Shown here: one piece after another, positions 11,170 to 22,273 of the stretch
How positions within the stretch are numbered: position 1 is the stretch's first letter
Layout: each line of letters starts with the position of its first letter
NCBI GenBank assembly: GCA_963513935.1
Contig: OY740765.1
Coordinates: 70,900,253 to 70,964,252, forward strand
Direction: 5' to 3'
Source of the DNA: Aphrophora alni
Lineage: Eukaryota; Arthropoda; Insecta; Hemiptera; Aphrophoridae
DNA length: 64,000 nt
Notes under the pieces: model-generated
Database searches by the model: none
What the model saw: only the letters and a program-made list of their open reading frames with translations
Told to the model about the DNA's origin: nothing
Translations under genes and position numbers: made by a program

Positions 11170-11345
11170 TATCATTTACAGTAGTTTACTGTAGATTCAA
11201 CTATTAACAAATTCAATATGTGTCCCATACAGTGGTATAAATTAAATTTGGGTTTTTTCTTTTTAAGTGAGCTTGCAAACCATTGTAACAACCTCTTATG
11301 TTGTTTGCCCCATCAAAAGAACAAGACATAATATTTGAAGTTTTA
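11170..11345 (-). pseudogene. hAT no. 3, distal part of transposase
   Basis: On the minus strand from 11329 the reading MSCSFDGANNIRGCYNGLQ matches the QxYDGAxNMxGxYNGLQ catalytic motif (second Asp) of hAT/DUF4371 transposases. It is followed after a Lys-rich stretch by YHCMGHILNLLIVEST, matching the HCxxHxLNLVLV motif. Its N-terminal half lies at 18505-20106 on the same strand, on the far side of the plus-strand gypsy. Confidence 0.8.
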
Positions 11346-11567
11346 ACTTCAAATTGACCTTGTACCGACATTTTTTTACATATAGATTACCTTACTTACT
11401 AGCATAAAATCAATTGTTAGGGATTTAATGTCACTTGGTGCTATTTTCGGAATTTTTTTGTATATGGAAATCTTTTTTTAATTTTGTAAGGGAACTTTGT
11501 CAGGTTGATATTTGTTGGGGAATTTGTCTTCATATAGGTGTGCCCAAATTGTTGTCAACAAGTCAAC

Positions 11568-12878
11568 ATGGCTGACTTGTTCAAAATTGTTGATAGTTTG
11601 AGAAAACCGGAGTTGGCTTTTGAGGTTGTGGCTCGCGGGGGTGCGGTCGACACGGTGGTGAACATGCGTAAAGCATTAAGACTTTTATTAGTCCAAAACA
11701 AAGAAATTGATACACAAAACTTTTACGAAGGCATAATCTCAGAACATTTAAAGTTAGTTACTGATACCTGGAGTTATTTTAGCGATGACATTGAGAGTTT
11801 TGTTTCAGTAAATCTAGAAATATTTCCAAAATATGATACCCGACTTACGCTAGTTGCGAGTAGAATTGATACCTTAAGTAAAGTTGTTGCGGAAGTTCAA
11901 ACCAAAACGAATACAGTTAAATTTTCAGAACAAATAACAGTGCTAAATAAAAACTTAGAGTCATGCAAGATAAATTTCCAAAAAATTTAATCGGACCATG
12001 CAAAAAGTGGTCAGTTATTGGCTTCGCCCGTGCCGTCTGTCGCTCTTGCTGCCGCCTCTTGAATGCCAGACTCTATCGCGCAGCAAGGTTTCATGGAAGG
12101 GATCAATACTTTGGGGCATATGCCCGTAACTGCTAGTGTTTCTAATTTACCAAGCAATTTCGGAACAGGGTTATATGGTAAACTTAGCCACCCAGCCGAA
12201 AAGCTTTTGTCTACTCTGCCTAGTACAGATGGTTTTGACTTAGACCAATTACTGAAATTCTTGAGAATTTCATTAAATTTATGTACTATATTCCCAGATA
12301 TCAGGAGTAACATCATTTCAGTCCTATTGCCTTATGCAAAGGGACCATTAAATTCTTGTTTGCTCAGGCACACCAGCTTTGCTGATTTCCATAGGGAAGC
12401 CGTAACACTTTTTATCCCAGCTAAGCGAAGAAGCATTTTGGAGCGGGATCTTTTCTATCGTCCTCAGGGATATAGAGAGACTCTGCACCAATTCGCTCAT
12501 GATATAAAACTGGCTCCTCAATTACTCCTAATTGACAAGTCAGAAAAGGACATTACTGAGGTTATAGTGGACGGGCTCTCCCCTGAGGTTCGCAATTGTT
12601 TGGTGTTTGAGCAAAGACCAATTAGCTTTGGGGACCTTGATAGGATATGTGGTCAAGGAAATAACACCCTCTACACAGACCATGAGAGGGCTAACTTGGG
12701 GTTTAATCACAACACGAGTAGGAACTCCAGTCAATTTAGAGAAAATCGAAATTCAATAAGTTGTCATAGGTGTGGTCAAAAAGGACACATCAGTCCACAT
12801 TGTCCCTCTCGCAAGCAGACTCAGGGAAATCAAAATTCTGGTCAGGCAACCTGGTCAAAAAACGTGTTAAGGAGGTAA
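11568..12878 (+). pseudogene. Gag polyprotein of gypsy no. 2
   Basis: The likely start is ATG 11568 (MADLFKIVDSLRKPELAFEV); the open frame extends 10 codons upstream. Two in-frame stops (TAA 11988, TGA 12060) split it; the second half runs to 12878 in the same frame. The C-terminal part has a CCHC knuckle CHRCGQKGHISPHC at about 12761-12802. Gag forms the virus-like particle and binds the genomic RNA through the knuckle. The first 17 or so residues recur in the LARD at 57904, which ties the two elements together. An AG (TATAG|G) lies just upstream at about 11536, possibly an acceptor for the leader donor in the LTR. Confidence 0.8.
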
Positions 12879-13978
12879 ACTTAGTTGGCAGTTTACGAAA
12901 TCCTCCCAAAGTCCAACCCAGAAAATTTAGACCAAAAATTCATGTTAGAACTGGCACAACTCATGACTTTAAGAAAGTCAGGTGTGACATTAGGGACACC
13001 AAGAGGAGTACTGAGTCCTTTTGTAGGGGGAGCTCTGAGGCTTCGGAAAACAGCAATTTAATTCCTAAATGTATTTTGTGCGACAAATCTGGTCACTATA
13101 TCTGGCAGTGTGTTAATTTTTTTAAACCCAGGCGGAGGTGTTATGCGCCCTTGAACTGGCCAAGCATGGCTTGTACTCGCAAAAGCTACAAGATGTTGAA
13201 ATCTAAGTCCCGTGCCAATCGAGCCTTGCCTCTTGTTGAGGTCAGATTTAAAAACCATTTAGTTCGAGCTCTTTTAGATTCAGGTTCTGTAAGGAGCATC
13301 ATGTCAACAGAACTTTTCAAAAAACTAAAGTCTTTGCAACTTGTCAAAAATTTGCAGGAAGTAGATTTCAACTGTGTGACGGCTTCCAGCGAGAGGATGC
13401 ATATAGCTTCTACCTGTCGCGTCCATTTCCATATTGAATATTGCAGTTGGACTTTCGATATTCTTGTAGCACCCCAGCTTTCTTGTGAACTCATACTTGG
13501 CTTCGATTTTACCATGAAAAGCCAGATGTATCTGGATCTTTCGAAAGGAATTTTCAATTTTAATTTCAACAAAGGAAAACCCTTTAAGTTGTTAGGATTT
13601 AACCATAATCTTGCAGTGTCCGCTTCTCCTACTAACGGAACTTTTCCTGCTAAACCATTTCATTCATTACAACATTTAGACCCAGTAAAACGTAGAATTC
13701 TCGAAAATCTTTTAAAACAGTTTCCTGAGGTGTTAACTAAAGATTTAGGGCTTACTGGTTTGATCCAGTATGATATAATTCTAAAAGACCAAACCCCTGT
13801 CAAAAGTCAACCATATCAGTTAGTACCACCCAAAATGGAATATTTAAAAGAACATGTACAGGATCTCTTGGATAAAGGAGTTGTAGAGAGAAAAGCATTT
13901 TCAATTGTTCTTCTCCGGTCTTCCTGGTTCAGCATCCAGAGAAGAAACCTTGCATGGTCATGGATTATCGGAAGCTAA
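12770..13978 (+). pseudogene. Protease and N-terminal pol of gypsy no. 2
   Basis: The frame overlaps the end of gag in another phase, as expected for a frameshifted pro-pol. A second CCHC knuckle (CILCDKSGHYIWQC) lies at about 13072-13113. The aspartic protease motif ALLDSGSVRSIM is at about 13267-13302 and is followed by a CELILGFDF segment (family ILGxDFL) near 13483-13510. The open frame then enters the RT N-terminus (KDQTPVKSQPYQLVPPKM) and is lost by a frameshift near 13900. A short segment in the next frame (MDYRKLNQR, about 13950-13990) continues the RT fingers. Confidence 0.85.
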
Positions 13979-13993
13979 ATCAACGCATAGAAA

Positions 13994-14570
13994 TTGAAGC
14001 GGTTCCCCTTCCTAATCTACATCAATCCATCAATTTATTGGTTTGTAGGTGCAAAATATTTCACCGTTTTTGATCTAAATTCTGCGTATCACCAGATACC
14101 CCTCACTTCTAGGTCCAAACACCTAACTAGTTTTTGCACCCCCTGGTTCCTCTACCAGTTTAAGGGAGTTCCTTTTGGACTCAGTACTGGTGCCCAGGTC
14201 CTCACCCGACTCTTGGACCAAGTCTTTTCTGATATCAAATTTAAATATGTTTTCAATTATTTGGATGACCTAGTCATTTACTCCAAAACTTGGGATGAGC
14301 ATGTCGCGCATCTAAAAGAGGTACTTTCTCGTCTGTGACAGGCGAACCTGACGGTCCACCATGAAAAGGTTCGTTTTGCTGTGGAGGAGATAAGTTTCCT
14401 AGGCCATCTGGTCTCTTCCAAAGGAGTGCAGATAGATCCTGAAAGGACCAAAACAATCAGGAATTTTCCGACTCCTACCAATCCTAAGGCCGTGTCACGG
14501 TTTATAGGGATGGTTAATTTTTTTCCAAATTCATACCCAATTTTTCCGAGCACGCTGCTCCCTTGAATCT
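13994..14570 (+). pseudogene. Reverse transcriptase of gypsy no. 2
   Basis: The order is YFTVFDLNSAYHQIPL (first catalytic Asp), FKGVPFGLSTGAQVLTRL, FNYLDDLVIYS (YxDD box), an in-frame TGA at 14336, then ISFLGHLVSSKGVQIDP and PKAVSRFIGMVNFF of the thumb. This is a standard Ty3/gypsy RT. A frameshift near 14540 leads into the RNase H frame. All catalytic aspartates are present; inactivity is due to the stop and the frameshifts. Confidence 0.9.
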
Positions 14571-15060
14571 GCTCCGGTGCAAAGGACAAAAGTTCAGCTG
14601 AAACCACGAACAGCAAAAAGCCTTCAAACATCTGCGAACTGCCATCGCACAACCATCAGTACTTCGAATGGAAGATTTCGAAAAACCCTTTGTCCTGCAA
14701 ACGGATGCAAGTTTGTGTGCGTTGGGAGCAGTCCTACTTCAGGAAGTTGACGGCTGTAGACAACCCATTGCCTATGCCTCCTGCACTTTAACATCTGCGG
14801 AAAGAAAGGCCTCTTCGGCCTATGAGTCTGAGTGCCTAGCAGTCGTCTTTAGAGTAGAGAAGTTTCGCCAGTATCTCGAACACAGGGAGTTTCTGCTTGA
14901 GACGGACAACCAAGCCTTGTCATGGCTTCTAGCTCGTCCTCAACAGCTAGGAAAAATGGGACGCTGGATCACCAAGCTTACGTCATTCAAATTTCAAGTT
15001 TCTCATATCCGAGGTACACAAAATATTATAGCCGATTCTCTCTCTAGGATGTTTGAAACA
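14571..15060 (+). pseudogene. RNase H of gypsy no. 2
   Basis: Readable from 14668 in a new frame: FVLQTDASLCALGAVLLQ (Asp), AYESECLAVVFRVEKFRQYL (Glu), LLETDNQALSWLL (Asp) and ADSLSRM (last Asp). All four acidic residues are kept, unlike the older minus-strand gypsy copy. It removes the RNA template during reverse transcription in functional relatives. Confidence 0.88.
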
Positions 15061-16278
15061 GAGAAGGACTTGACTCGAGAATCCATCTCTCCAGTCGAAA
15101 TTAAGTGCAATAGCTTACTCACATCTTTTCCACTTGCTTTTCATGATATTGGAGCTAGGCAACGTGCAGATAAAACTCTAAGTCCAATCATTTCAAATCT
15201 TGAGTCAGGAAATACTTCTGAGCGCTATTGTCTCAATAAAGGAACCGTATGTCTAAAAAACAGAAAGGGTTTACCCATAAAAATTTGTGCCCCTCAATCT
15301 TTGGTCGATCTCATCTTGTCATATTATCATGATTCTCCTGTGGGAGGACATTTCGGAAATTCCCGAACCAAGTTTAAAATACGCGAATCCTTTTTTTGAC
15401 TTACCTTGAACAAAGACGTGTATAACAAGCTTAAGAGTTGCTCTACGTGTGCCAATAGCAAACCGGCCAGAACCAGTAAATTAGGTTACCTATCTTCTAT
15501 CATTCCAACACGTCCCATGGAGAAGATACACATCGATTACGTGGGAAAGTTACCACGAACTAAAAAAGGAAACACCATGATCTTGGTGGCAGTAGACCAA
15601 TTTTCCAAGTTCACCTGGTTGTGCCCCATCCGAGAGGCCACTACTTCTAGCACCATTAAAGCACTTGAGCAAAACATTTTTCAGCATTTTGGCTTTCTAA
15701 AAATCATCATTTTGGACAATGCCACATGTTTCACATCCCACGTTTTCTGTAATTTCTGTTTTGCACGAGGAATCAAGTCTGCCACCCTTTCACCTTATCA
15801 TCCTCAACCATCCAATGAAGAACGACTCAACCGAAATTTAAAGGCAGCACTAATAGCGTATCACTCCAAAGACCAAACCTCCTGGAACACCTCACTTTCA
15901 TGGCTACAGTTAGCATTCAATTTCGCTCAAAATAAATCAATAAAAACCTACCCTTTCAAAATTATGTTCAATTTTCTACCCAGTACACCGCTAAGCTTAT
16001 CCTGGAACATCAATGATCTCCTACATCGAGAAAGCGTTGACTCCAGAGAAATTTGGAGTAAAGCAAAGCATCATCTACTTCGAGCCCATCAGAAGTCCGA
16101 AAAAACATATAATAAAAATAGGGAACCCCACACTTTCAGGATAGGTGAAATAGTTTGGTGTAAAACTTACCATCTGAGTTCCGCGGCTGCAGAGAAGACA
16201 GCCAAACTGATGCCTCGATGGTCAGGTCCTTTCCACATTCTCGATTTTCTCATTCCAGTTACAGTTGCCCCCCTTTAA
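15061..16278 (+). pseudogene. Integrase of gypsy no. 2
   Basis: A zinc-binding module has HDSPVGGHFG (two His, about 15330-15360) and CSTCANSK (two Cys, about 15439). A TGA at 15397 falls between them in the same frame. The catalytic core shows IHIDYVGKL (Asp), IIILDNATCFTS (Asp) and HPQPSNEERLNRNLK (Glu), with the DDE triad intact. The C-terminus has RWSGPFHILDF, a GPY/F-type module. The frame breaks at 16278, with homologous tail sequence continuing in another frame to about 16380. One stop and one frameshift are the only visible defects. Confidence 0.9.
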
Positions 16279-16869
16279 AAACTCAAATTGTTTCATTAAA
16301 AAGGCTCACGTGGAGCAGCTCAACCCACATTACACTCCTCCTGAGGAAAAGATATCATCAGTTATATACTCCAATCAACCACTGAGTCGCAATGACCTAA
16401 GGTACACCTGCTGAAAACTTTCACCACTTGTGTGGATATATTTGGTGTCTTACGGACATCTGCTTGCAAGCAAACTAACCGGACTTGTCTTTAGCCCGAG
16501 ACTGGCCATCTCATGAACAATCTTCTTATTCTTTAGTGAGAGACTGATCACCTCTTACTTGGAGAATTTACTTAACAGGATTCAATATCCTCAAAACCTT
16601 TGGACATAGCGAGTCCAACTTGCATGAAAAACATTTGTGTGTATAATTGTATTGTGTTTAAATTTGTTATTCGTTTTGTATCTTATCTTATATTCTCTTG
16701 TATGTTCGTACCTTATTTATAATATTCGTGGTGAAGGTGTATTGACCAGATTACGGTCGTCGTTGGGTTCATCTTAGTAATAAATTAGGTATGTGTTTAG
16801 GTTTAGTTTTAAGAGTCATCCCTTGCACGAAGCCTTGTTACTTGCGCTCTCACCCGGGGACTCCGTCTT

Positions 16870-16884
16870 TTGTAGGGGGAGAAC
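16870..16884 (+). promoter_or_regulatory. Polypurine tract of gypsy no. 2
   Basis: TGTAGGGGGAGAAC immediately before the TGTACC start of the 3' LTR; primes plus-strand DNA in LTR retroelements. The preceding CTCCGTCTTT is shared with the LARD at 59281, just before its own polypurine tract. Confidence 0.75.
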
Positions 16885-17963
16885 TGTACCGATATTTGTA
16901 GTTTTATTTCTTGAAGTTACTGCCGAGAGGTGCTGTACCCTAGCGTGCAACTCTGAAGGCAGCGTCAGGTGATTTCTTGCGGTAGACCTTGTAACGGTAC
17001 TTAGAGAGATAACGGCAGTTCATATCTGAGTTTAGTAGTGATGGCATAGCCTTAAAAGTTTTCTCTAAAATTACCGTTTTGCTTTACAGTCATCATGCTC
17101 ATCTATCAATGTGATAAAATAGTGTAAGAAGTGTCATTTCAGTTGCTTTACTAAAATGTGAGCAGTTTTCTTTCTCTAAATTTAAAAATTCATCTTCATA
17201 CTTCATAGCTTGTCTTCGACAACTCTTGAACCAGGTAAAGGAAAGTTACTGTTTTAATTTTATTGAGTTAACTATGTTAAAGTATGTACTGTCTTTATAA
17301 ATGTAAAAATTTTAAATCTGTTTCTAATTATAACTAAATTTTAATTTGTCTGTAAATTATAAGGCTATAAATTCAAACAGTCTTTTAAAACGAATAGCAA
17401 TTCTTTTCATTTCTGGTTATTATAAAGTGAAATCATCAATTGACTTATTTAACATATATAACATTTCATTTTCAAAGAAATTGCAGTTTCAAAGCTTAGT
17501 TACAGAGAAATATATTACTTATAAACCTAGAACAGAAGTGTTTAAACTTGTAAAAGGTCTCTGTTTATTTACTAATTTCAACATGTATATTTCTACAGCT
17601 TGTGCTGGTTCAAGTTGGAATTACAACAAGTTCATGCGATAACTTCAAGTCCAGACAAATCAACCGAAGGACATTTCAGCTGGTGTAATAATGCAAAAGT
17701 GAAAACAAAAAAAAAAAATAAGCAAGAACTTGAATTTATGTATTTCATTTAATTGAGGACATGTAGTGAATTTTGTTTAAATGATGCTTTAACTAATTGT
17801 TTTTTAAAAAAAAAACTATAATAACTATATTTTTCTTATTAAAATGCAAAACTAAAAATAAATTTTTATTGGAAGGGATAAACTAGCATTTTCGGACCTC
17901 ACGACCCCAAAGGGGTTAATTTTTTTCTAAATTATATTGACGTCAATTAATACATAAAATTTC

Positions 17964-18006
<43 letters not shown>

Positions 18007-18505
18007 AATCTTTTATTACAGTTGGCCAACTTAGATAATATATATGTAATTAATTAATTAAATTTTTTTTAAATTTTTAATAATCTAAACTTATAATCTT
18101 TTGTAACTTAAGAACTATAAACAAATTGTTTTCATTATCTGTGTTCATCAAAATATTTTTGTAATTTATAATATATGGGGGGGGATTTGATTAATGTTAT
18201 ATAATTTTCTTGTTTTAAGGGCTTATAAAATTTACACATATAAACATGTATATGTATATGTATATAGATATGAATAAATAATCAATTGTTTCATTACGAA
18301 TTGTTTCTTTTTTTAACAGCAAACTAATGTTATGTGTTAATTTTTTTGTAAATGGTTAACTCAAATACTGCTAAATTTAAAAGAGGTTAAAAATTACCGG
18401 ACAATCTAAATTACTAAATTTCTTCACTTGACATTACCATTCCTTTGGTTCCAAAAGCGCTTTGTTAAGGATTTTCCCCTATAAATGGTACAACCTAACA
18501 TTGAC
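16885..18505 (+). mobile_element. 3' LTR of gypsy no. 2, subfamily A
   Basis: Begins TGTACC. Contains the donor-like CAG|GTAA at 17234/17235, CACGACCCCAAAGGGGTTAA near 17900, TGACGTCA at 17938-17945, a TA dinucleotide run at about 17972-18002, TTGGCCAA at 18022-18029 and a nine-base G-run near 18180 followed by AAGGGCTTATAA. The GACCCCxxxGGGGTT block and the TTGGCCAA form group it with the solo LTR at 6105. The right end near 18505 is estimated from GGTACAACCTAACA; an insertion or substitution has altered the canonical end. Short ORFs inside it (such as 17346-17642) are not genes. Confidence 0.75.
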
Positions 18506-18906
18506 TATATACTTTGATTCAAACCTAGCCCACATGAATCATGAACAACTGTTAAGTTTAAAATTCTTTCATCTGTCTTTCCTTGGACTACATAGCAGAT
18601 GGATATTGGCAACTGGTCCATTACAGCTATATATTGTGTATAGTCCAGCATCAAGCATGACATGCTATTGTGGAGGTCTTTTAAAATAATGTTATGTCCT
18701 ACTATAGCATTTATGTTGATTAACTTGTTAATGAAGGTTTTGATAAAAAGGTTGGGGAGAGAGCCTCGATAAATCGGTCCTTTAATCAATTTTCTTGTGC
18801 TTTCCATTCTTTTCTTTATTTTCCAACAATACACTTTGCTGTCTTCAATACATTTTCTGACATGATTTTGGAAAATCACATCATAGTTTGCAACCATCAT
18901 AACCAA
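18505..18906 (-). pseudogene. hAT no. 3, DUF4371 part
   Basis: A 133-codon open frame reading MMVANYDVIFQNHVRKCIED at its start, then RGSLPNLFIKTFINKLIN and TQYIAVMDQLPISICYVVQG, matches DUF4371 of ZMYM1-like hAT transposases (the family has QIDTTQDxxxxDQxSxxxRYV). The first catalytic Asp is in LDYTQYIAV, with the family's D-x-T-x-D pattern partly lost. It is bounded on the low-coordinate side by the end of the gypsy LTR. Confidence 0.75.
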
Positions 18907-19480
18907 GTCAACAAAATTCCCATGATTTTAAAAAGAATTTAGTATATACGCTTGTTACGTAATAGTGTTTAGATAAATCGACAATTCTCAAATTCTAAAT
19001 TGGGTTACATGCCAGCAACTTTCACTTTGTACCTGCACACATTTTGGTCATTCTCATTCTATCTCTGCTTGGAGTCAGATGCATTGTCTGCTCCCTCAGC
19101 CTTTTCTCATGGACTTAAGTTCCGGCTACCTCATATTCATTTACCTTTTACCTCAAATACTTTTATATTTCTCTTTTTAAACATTTTATATCTTGTAAAG
19201 TGTCAAGTGCGGTCGGTGTGGAGTGGTTGCAAGAAGAAGTACTGGCCGGTTGCTACACATCAAAAGTGGAACCGTTCGTTGGCACAATATAAGGACAACC
19301 TCAAAGAAAGTAAACTCAATGACTCTGGTCCTCCGGTGCTCAAACTAGTGAGTGATGGATTCATACATTAACACTCAAAAAATTACCGAACAACGCTCCT
19401 TCTGCCCTTTTCTCTCTGTAGCCAATTCCTTGTTTTCCAATAAAAAACTATGTCTATTAAATGATCTATGACCAATCTTC
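18907..19480. other. Insertion or diverged segment inside hAT no. 3
   Basis: The segment lies between two hAT blocks of the minus strand and does not read as hAT. It contains an open frame on the plus strand (19000-19371) whose second half, from about 19195, has a tryptophan- and lysine-rich stretch (VWSGCKKKYWPVATHQKWNR). I recognise no family for it. It may be an unknown insertion or part of a degraded exon. Confidence 0.3.
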
Positions 19481-20106
19481 GCATCTGAATGTCACTATGT
19501 CTTTTCATCTTCTCTAGTTAGAGGCTACTAGAGTTGAAATGTCATCACCTTTTTGGATTTGGAAACGTGCTGAGGCTGTTTTCGGGAGTTTTCATGAATC
19601 TCTACAGAAATATTATGTTATAAACAGTAATAAATGTGGAGTCTTTGTGGTCCTTATCTACAAAAGCCATGTAACAGTAACAATAAACTTTGTTCAACTG
19701 TACCGAGTATAATAATCAATTTCTGTGAATTTTTCATCAGTTGGTAATGTCCAACAATAGAGTTTAGATGGCTCAAATAGCAATCTCGTTCGTTTACCAT
19801 CACTAACTTGGATGGGATGCTTCTCCATAAAAGTTTTTTTTTAAATTTCAATTGGGTTGTTTTCTTTAGGGCATATGAACGATCCAAGATGTTTTGGAGT
19901 TGCAGATTCCTGCTGGTAATTTTCTTCATCCTCAGTTTCAGATCTAGAATTTGTTCCTGATGAATCACTGGAGCCAGATGTTGAAGGCGTAGGATGATTA
20001 AAAAATACAGAGACCGTGCAAGTTCAACATTTTTAATAAAACTGGGTGACTCTGCTGGATTAACGGCAACTGAATGAGGAAACACAGGATCTACATCCTT
20101 AACCAC
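19480..20106 (-). pseudogene. hAT no. 3, N-terminal part
   Basis: Minus-strand reading of 19654-20106 is open for 150 codons. In the adjacent frame MEKHPIQVSDGKRTRLLFEP and SKLYCWTLPTDEKFTEIDYY resemble the start of a ZMYM1-like hAT TTF region (HPxQ... then WxxY). The QKGDDISTLVASN reading near 19500-19540 would follow the finger. Order and strand agree with the DUF4371 block at 18505. Homology here is weaker than in the other blocks. Confidence 0.5.
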
Positions 20107-21965
20107 AAAAGATTTTGTCGGTAATGGTACTGTATGGTTAGTTAAAAATGGCTAAGTAGGTGCAGATTCATCCACATATTGTAATAATATGAAAATTATG
20201 ACTTTTGTTTTTTAATAAAAAATGTTTACTGATTTAAGTTGGGCGTCATTTTGTGAAGCTTTTGTTTACAAAAAATAAAAATGAAAATAATAAAAAAAAT
20301 AATAATAAAATTTAATAATTTAATTATGAATATTAATTTTTTATGAGTCCTGAATTCTTTTGAAAAAGTGTACTAAATGGAATACTGGACGGAAAATAGA
20401 AGTCTTTTTATTCTGAAATGAACATATTTTTTATTTAAACAGACATATTACGACAAGTGCACATAATAAAACATGAATATCAATGGACAATTACCATAAA
20501 CCATAACATCATATCAAGAATCATAATTCAAAAAGGTCATTCATCAAAGGAATTTAATTTTAATTATAATTTATCAAATTTAGAACCTAGTCCAGTTGAA
20601 ATAAATATTTATTTGAAGCTCTGATACAACAATTTACCTTTAAAAAACAAAAATAATTTCATTCATAGGTTCATATGTTAAAATGTTCAATTTAAATTTT
20701 AATCCAGATCAAAAAGAAATTTTTATATATTCCAAATTATCAAAATTACTCTTGAAACAACATATTATAAATATCAAGCAAATAAAACATAATTATAAAT
20801 ATTGAAAGTTTATACGAATCTACAAATACTTAAACAGTAATTTTTCTTAACATATATTTAGACAAAACACGTGTTTTACCAGACACGTTCTTTTAGATAA
20901 AACACATTTTTTCACAGAAGCATGTAACTTTTCTACACTGAAGATCCGTATCATTGTTCATTGGTAATAAAAGTTACTTATGTCGTCATTGTCCTTGAGC
21001 AGACTCAACTACATGCGCGACCTTGAGTGTTCAATCTAGATTGACATACACTTTCGGTAGTTCAAATGTCATTAGATTAACACATTTAAACTTTGTTCGT
21101 TGATATATTAATACCGAACAAAACACTTTACTTTTGACTTTTACTATATGCAAAGCCTAACTCTTTAGTTCAAACCACGTGGTTTTACTTTATGGTCATA
21201 TCTAACTATTTAAATCAGTTTTTCAACAGAATAAATCACTTTGCTAAAAATACACGACATTGTTCATTGAAATAGTTTATTATTATAAAACATAGCACTT
21301 CATATTTACACTTTTTTCCTGTCTTTACATGGACTCGCCAATTTAGGTGACTCACTGCTTCGAGAGACCTCCATCAAATGATGCAATGTCCAATACTGCT
21401 CAATCCTTCCATTGCAAAACACATGGTTTGCATTTTTCTTAATTATAATGTTTTTAATCACTCTAATTATATCTATACATAGGATACATTTCTCTGGCTA
21501 TTTTTTATTATTCACTTTGTTTTCAAATTTTGTCTCTTTTAAGTTATTAATAGAAATTAGATGAACTATTTTTTTAGCGCACGCCCCTTTTCCTTTCTCA
21601 TCTCAACCAATTACGTGCAACTTCCAAGATTTATGCGCTTTTTGCGCTAAATTCAAATTTTAAAATTTACAATATTACAATATTCATACAAAGGAGGTGA
21701 ACACATTTTATCTTCACATTTAGTTTTTAGAAACAAAAGAAAAATGTCATAGAAAAATCCTATTAAAAAAATTAAATAAATTCTTTGGGTTGAAAATTAA
21801 AAAAAAGATATAAACTTCATAATTAGTAACTAGTAACAAGATTTCTGTATACTGAAATTTTATGTTACCATAACACTGAATATTCAGAATATTTTTTGTA
21901 TTGGTATTCTTTGTCAAATTGTTTACTGTCACAAGCAGTGCAGTTGACAGTGTTGTTGACTTATA
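20107..21965. other. Unassigned AT-rich stretch
   Basis: No convincing coding signal, RNA gene or element boundary seen. A short ORF at 21747-21980 on the minus strand is low complexity and runs into the inverted repeat. Confidence 0.4.
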
Positions 21966-22273
21966 ACAAATAAAACACAATTTTTCTTTTGTAAAATTCT
22001 ATAATTTATTTGGTCTAGCCGACCATGGTTTCGCCAGTTACGGCATTGACGAGGTTCTTGCAAGACTAAATACAATGCACACCATAACTATTATAAAAGG
22101 TTGAGAAAGGCAGGAAATTCCCGTTAACAAACAATGCACAAAGACCCGGGGGAAAAATCCCACAGGTCATTCACACAGGTATTAACCAACCTATGCCGTA
22201 ACTGGCGAAACCATGGTCGGCGAGACCAAATAAATTATAGAATTTTACAAAAGAAAAATTGTGTTTCATTTGT
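21966..22273. repeat. Inverted-repeat element with Penelope-like, hammerhead-like arms
   Basis: Left arm 21966-22046 and right arm 22193-22273 are inverted copies, 79 of 81 positions matching, around a 146-nt spacer. Each arm, read outward, contains ATGCCGTAACTGGCGAAACC followed by ATGGTCGG and an AAATAAATTATAGAATTTT tail. The GCC...GGCGAAAC arrangement equals stem II plus the GAAA core strand of a hammerhead ribozyme and resembles the Penelope-like terminal repeats at 36.0 and 38.7 kb (GCCGCAAGGCGAAAC). The upstream core strand (CUGANGA) is not well preserved (CTCGTCA in one arm, CAACCTA in the other). Confidence 0.7.

Larger units (their letters stand above)
11538..18505 (+). mobile_element. 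Ty3/gypsy element no. 2 with 3' LTR, 5' end truncated
   Basis: From left to right: gag with zinc knuckles, protease, RT, RNase H, HHCC and DDE integrase with a GPF motif, non-coding 3' stretch, polypurine tract (16870-16884) and a 3' LTR starting TGTACCG at 16885. No matching 5' LTR or primer binding site was found upstream of 11538, where minus-strand hAT sequence lies. Stops and frameshifts are few, so the copy is younger than the minus-strand gypsy. Its 3' LTR belongs to the same superfamily as the four other LTRs in the window. The right end is approximate because the terminal CCCCTGGTAACA is altered here. Confidence 0.88.

Noticed and set aside
17346..17642. 98-codon plus-strand ORF
   Set aside because: Located inside the gypsy 3' LTR, not conserved in the other LTRs.
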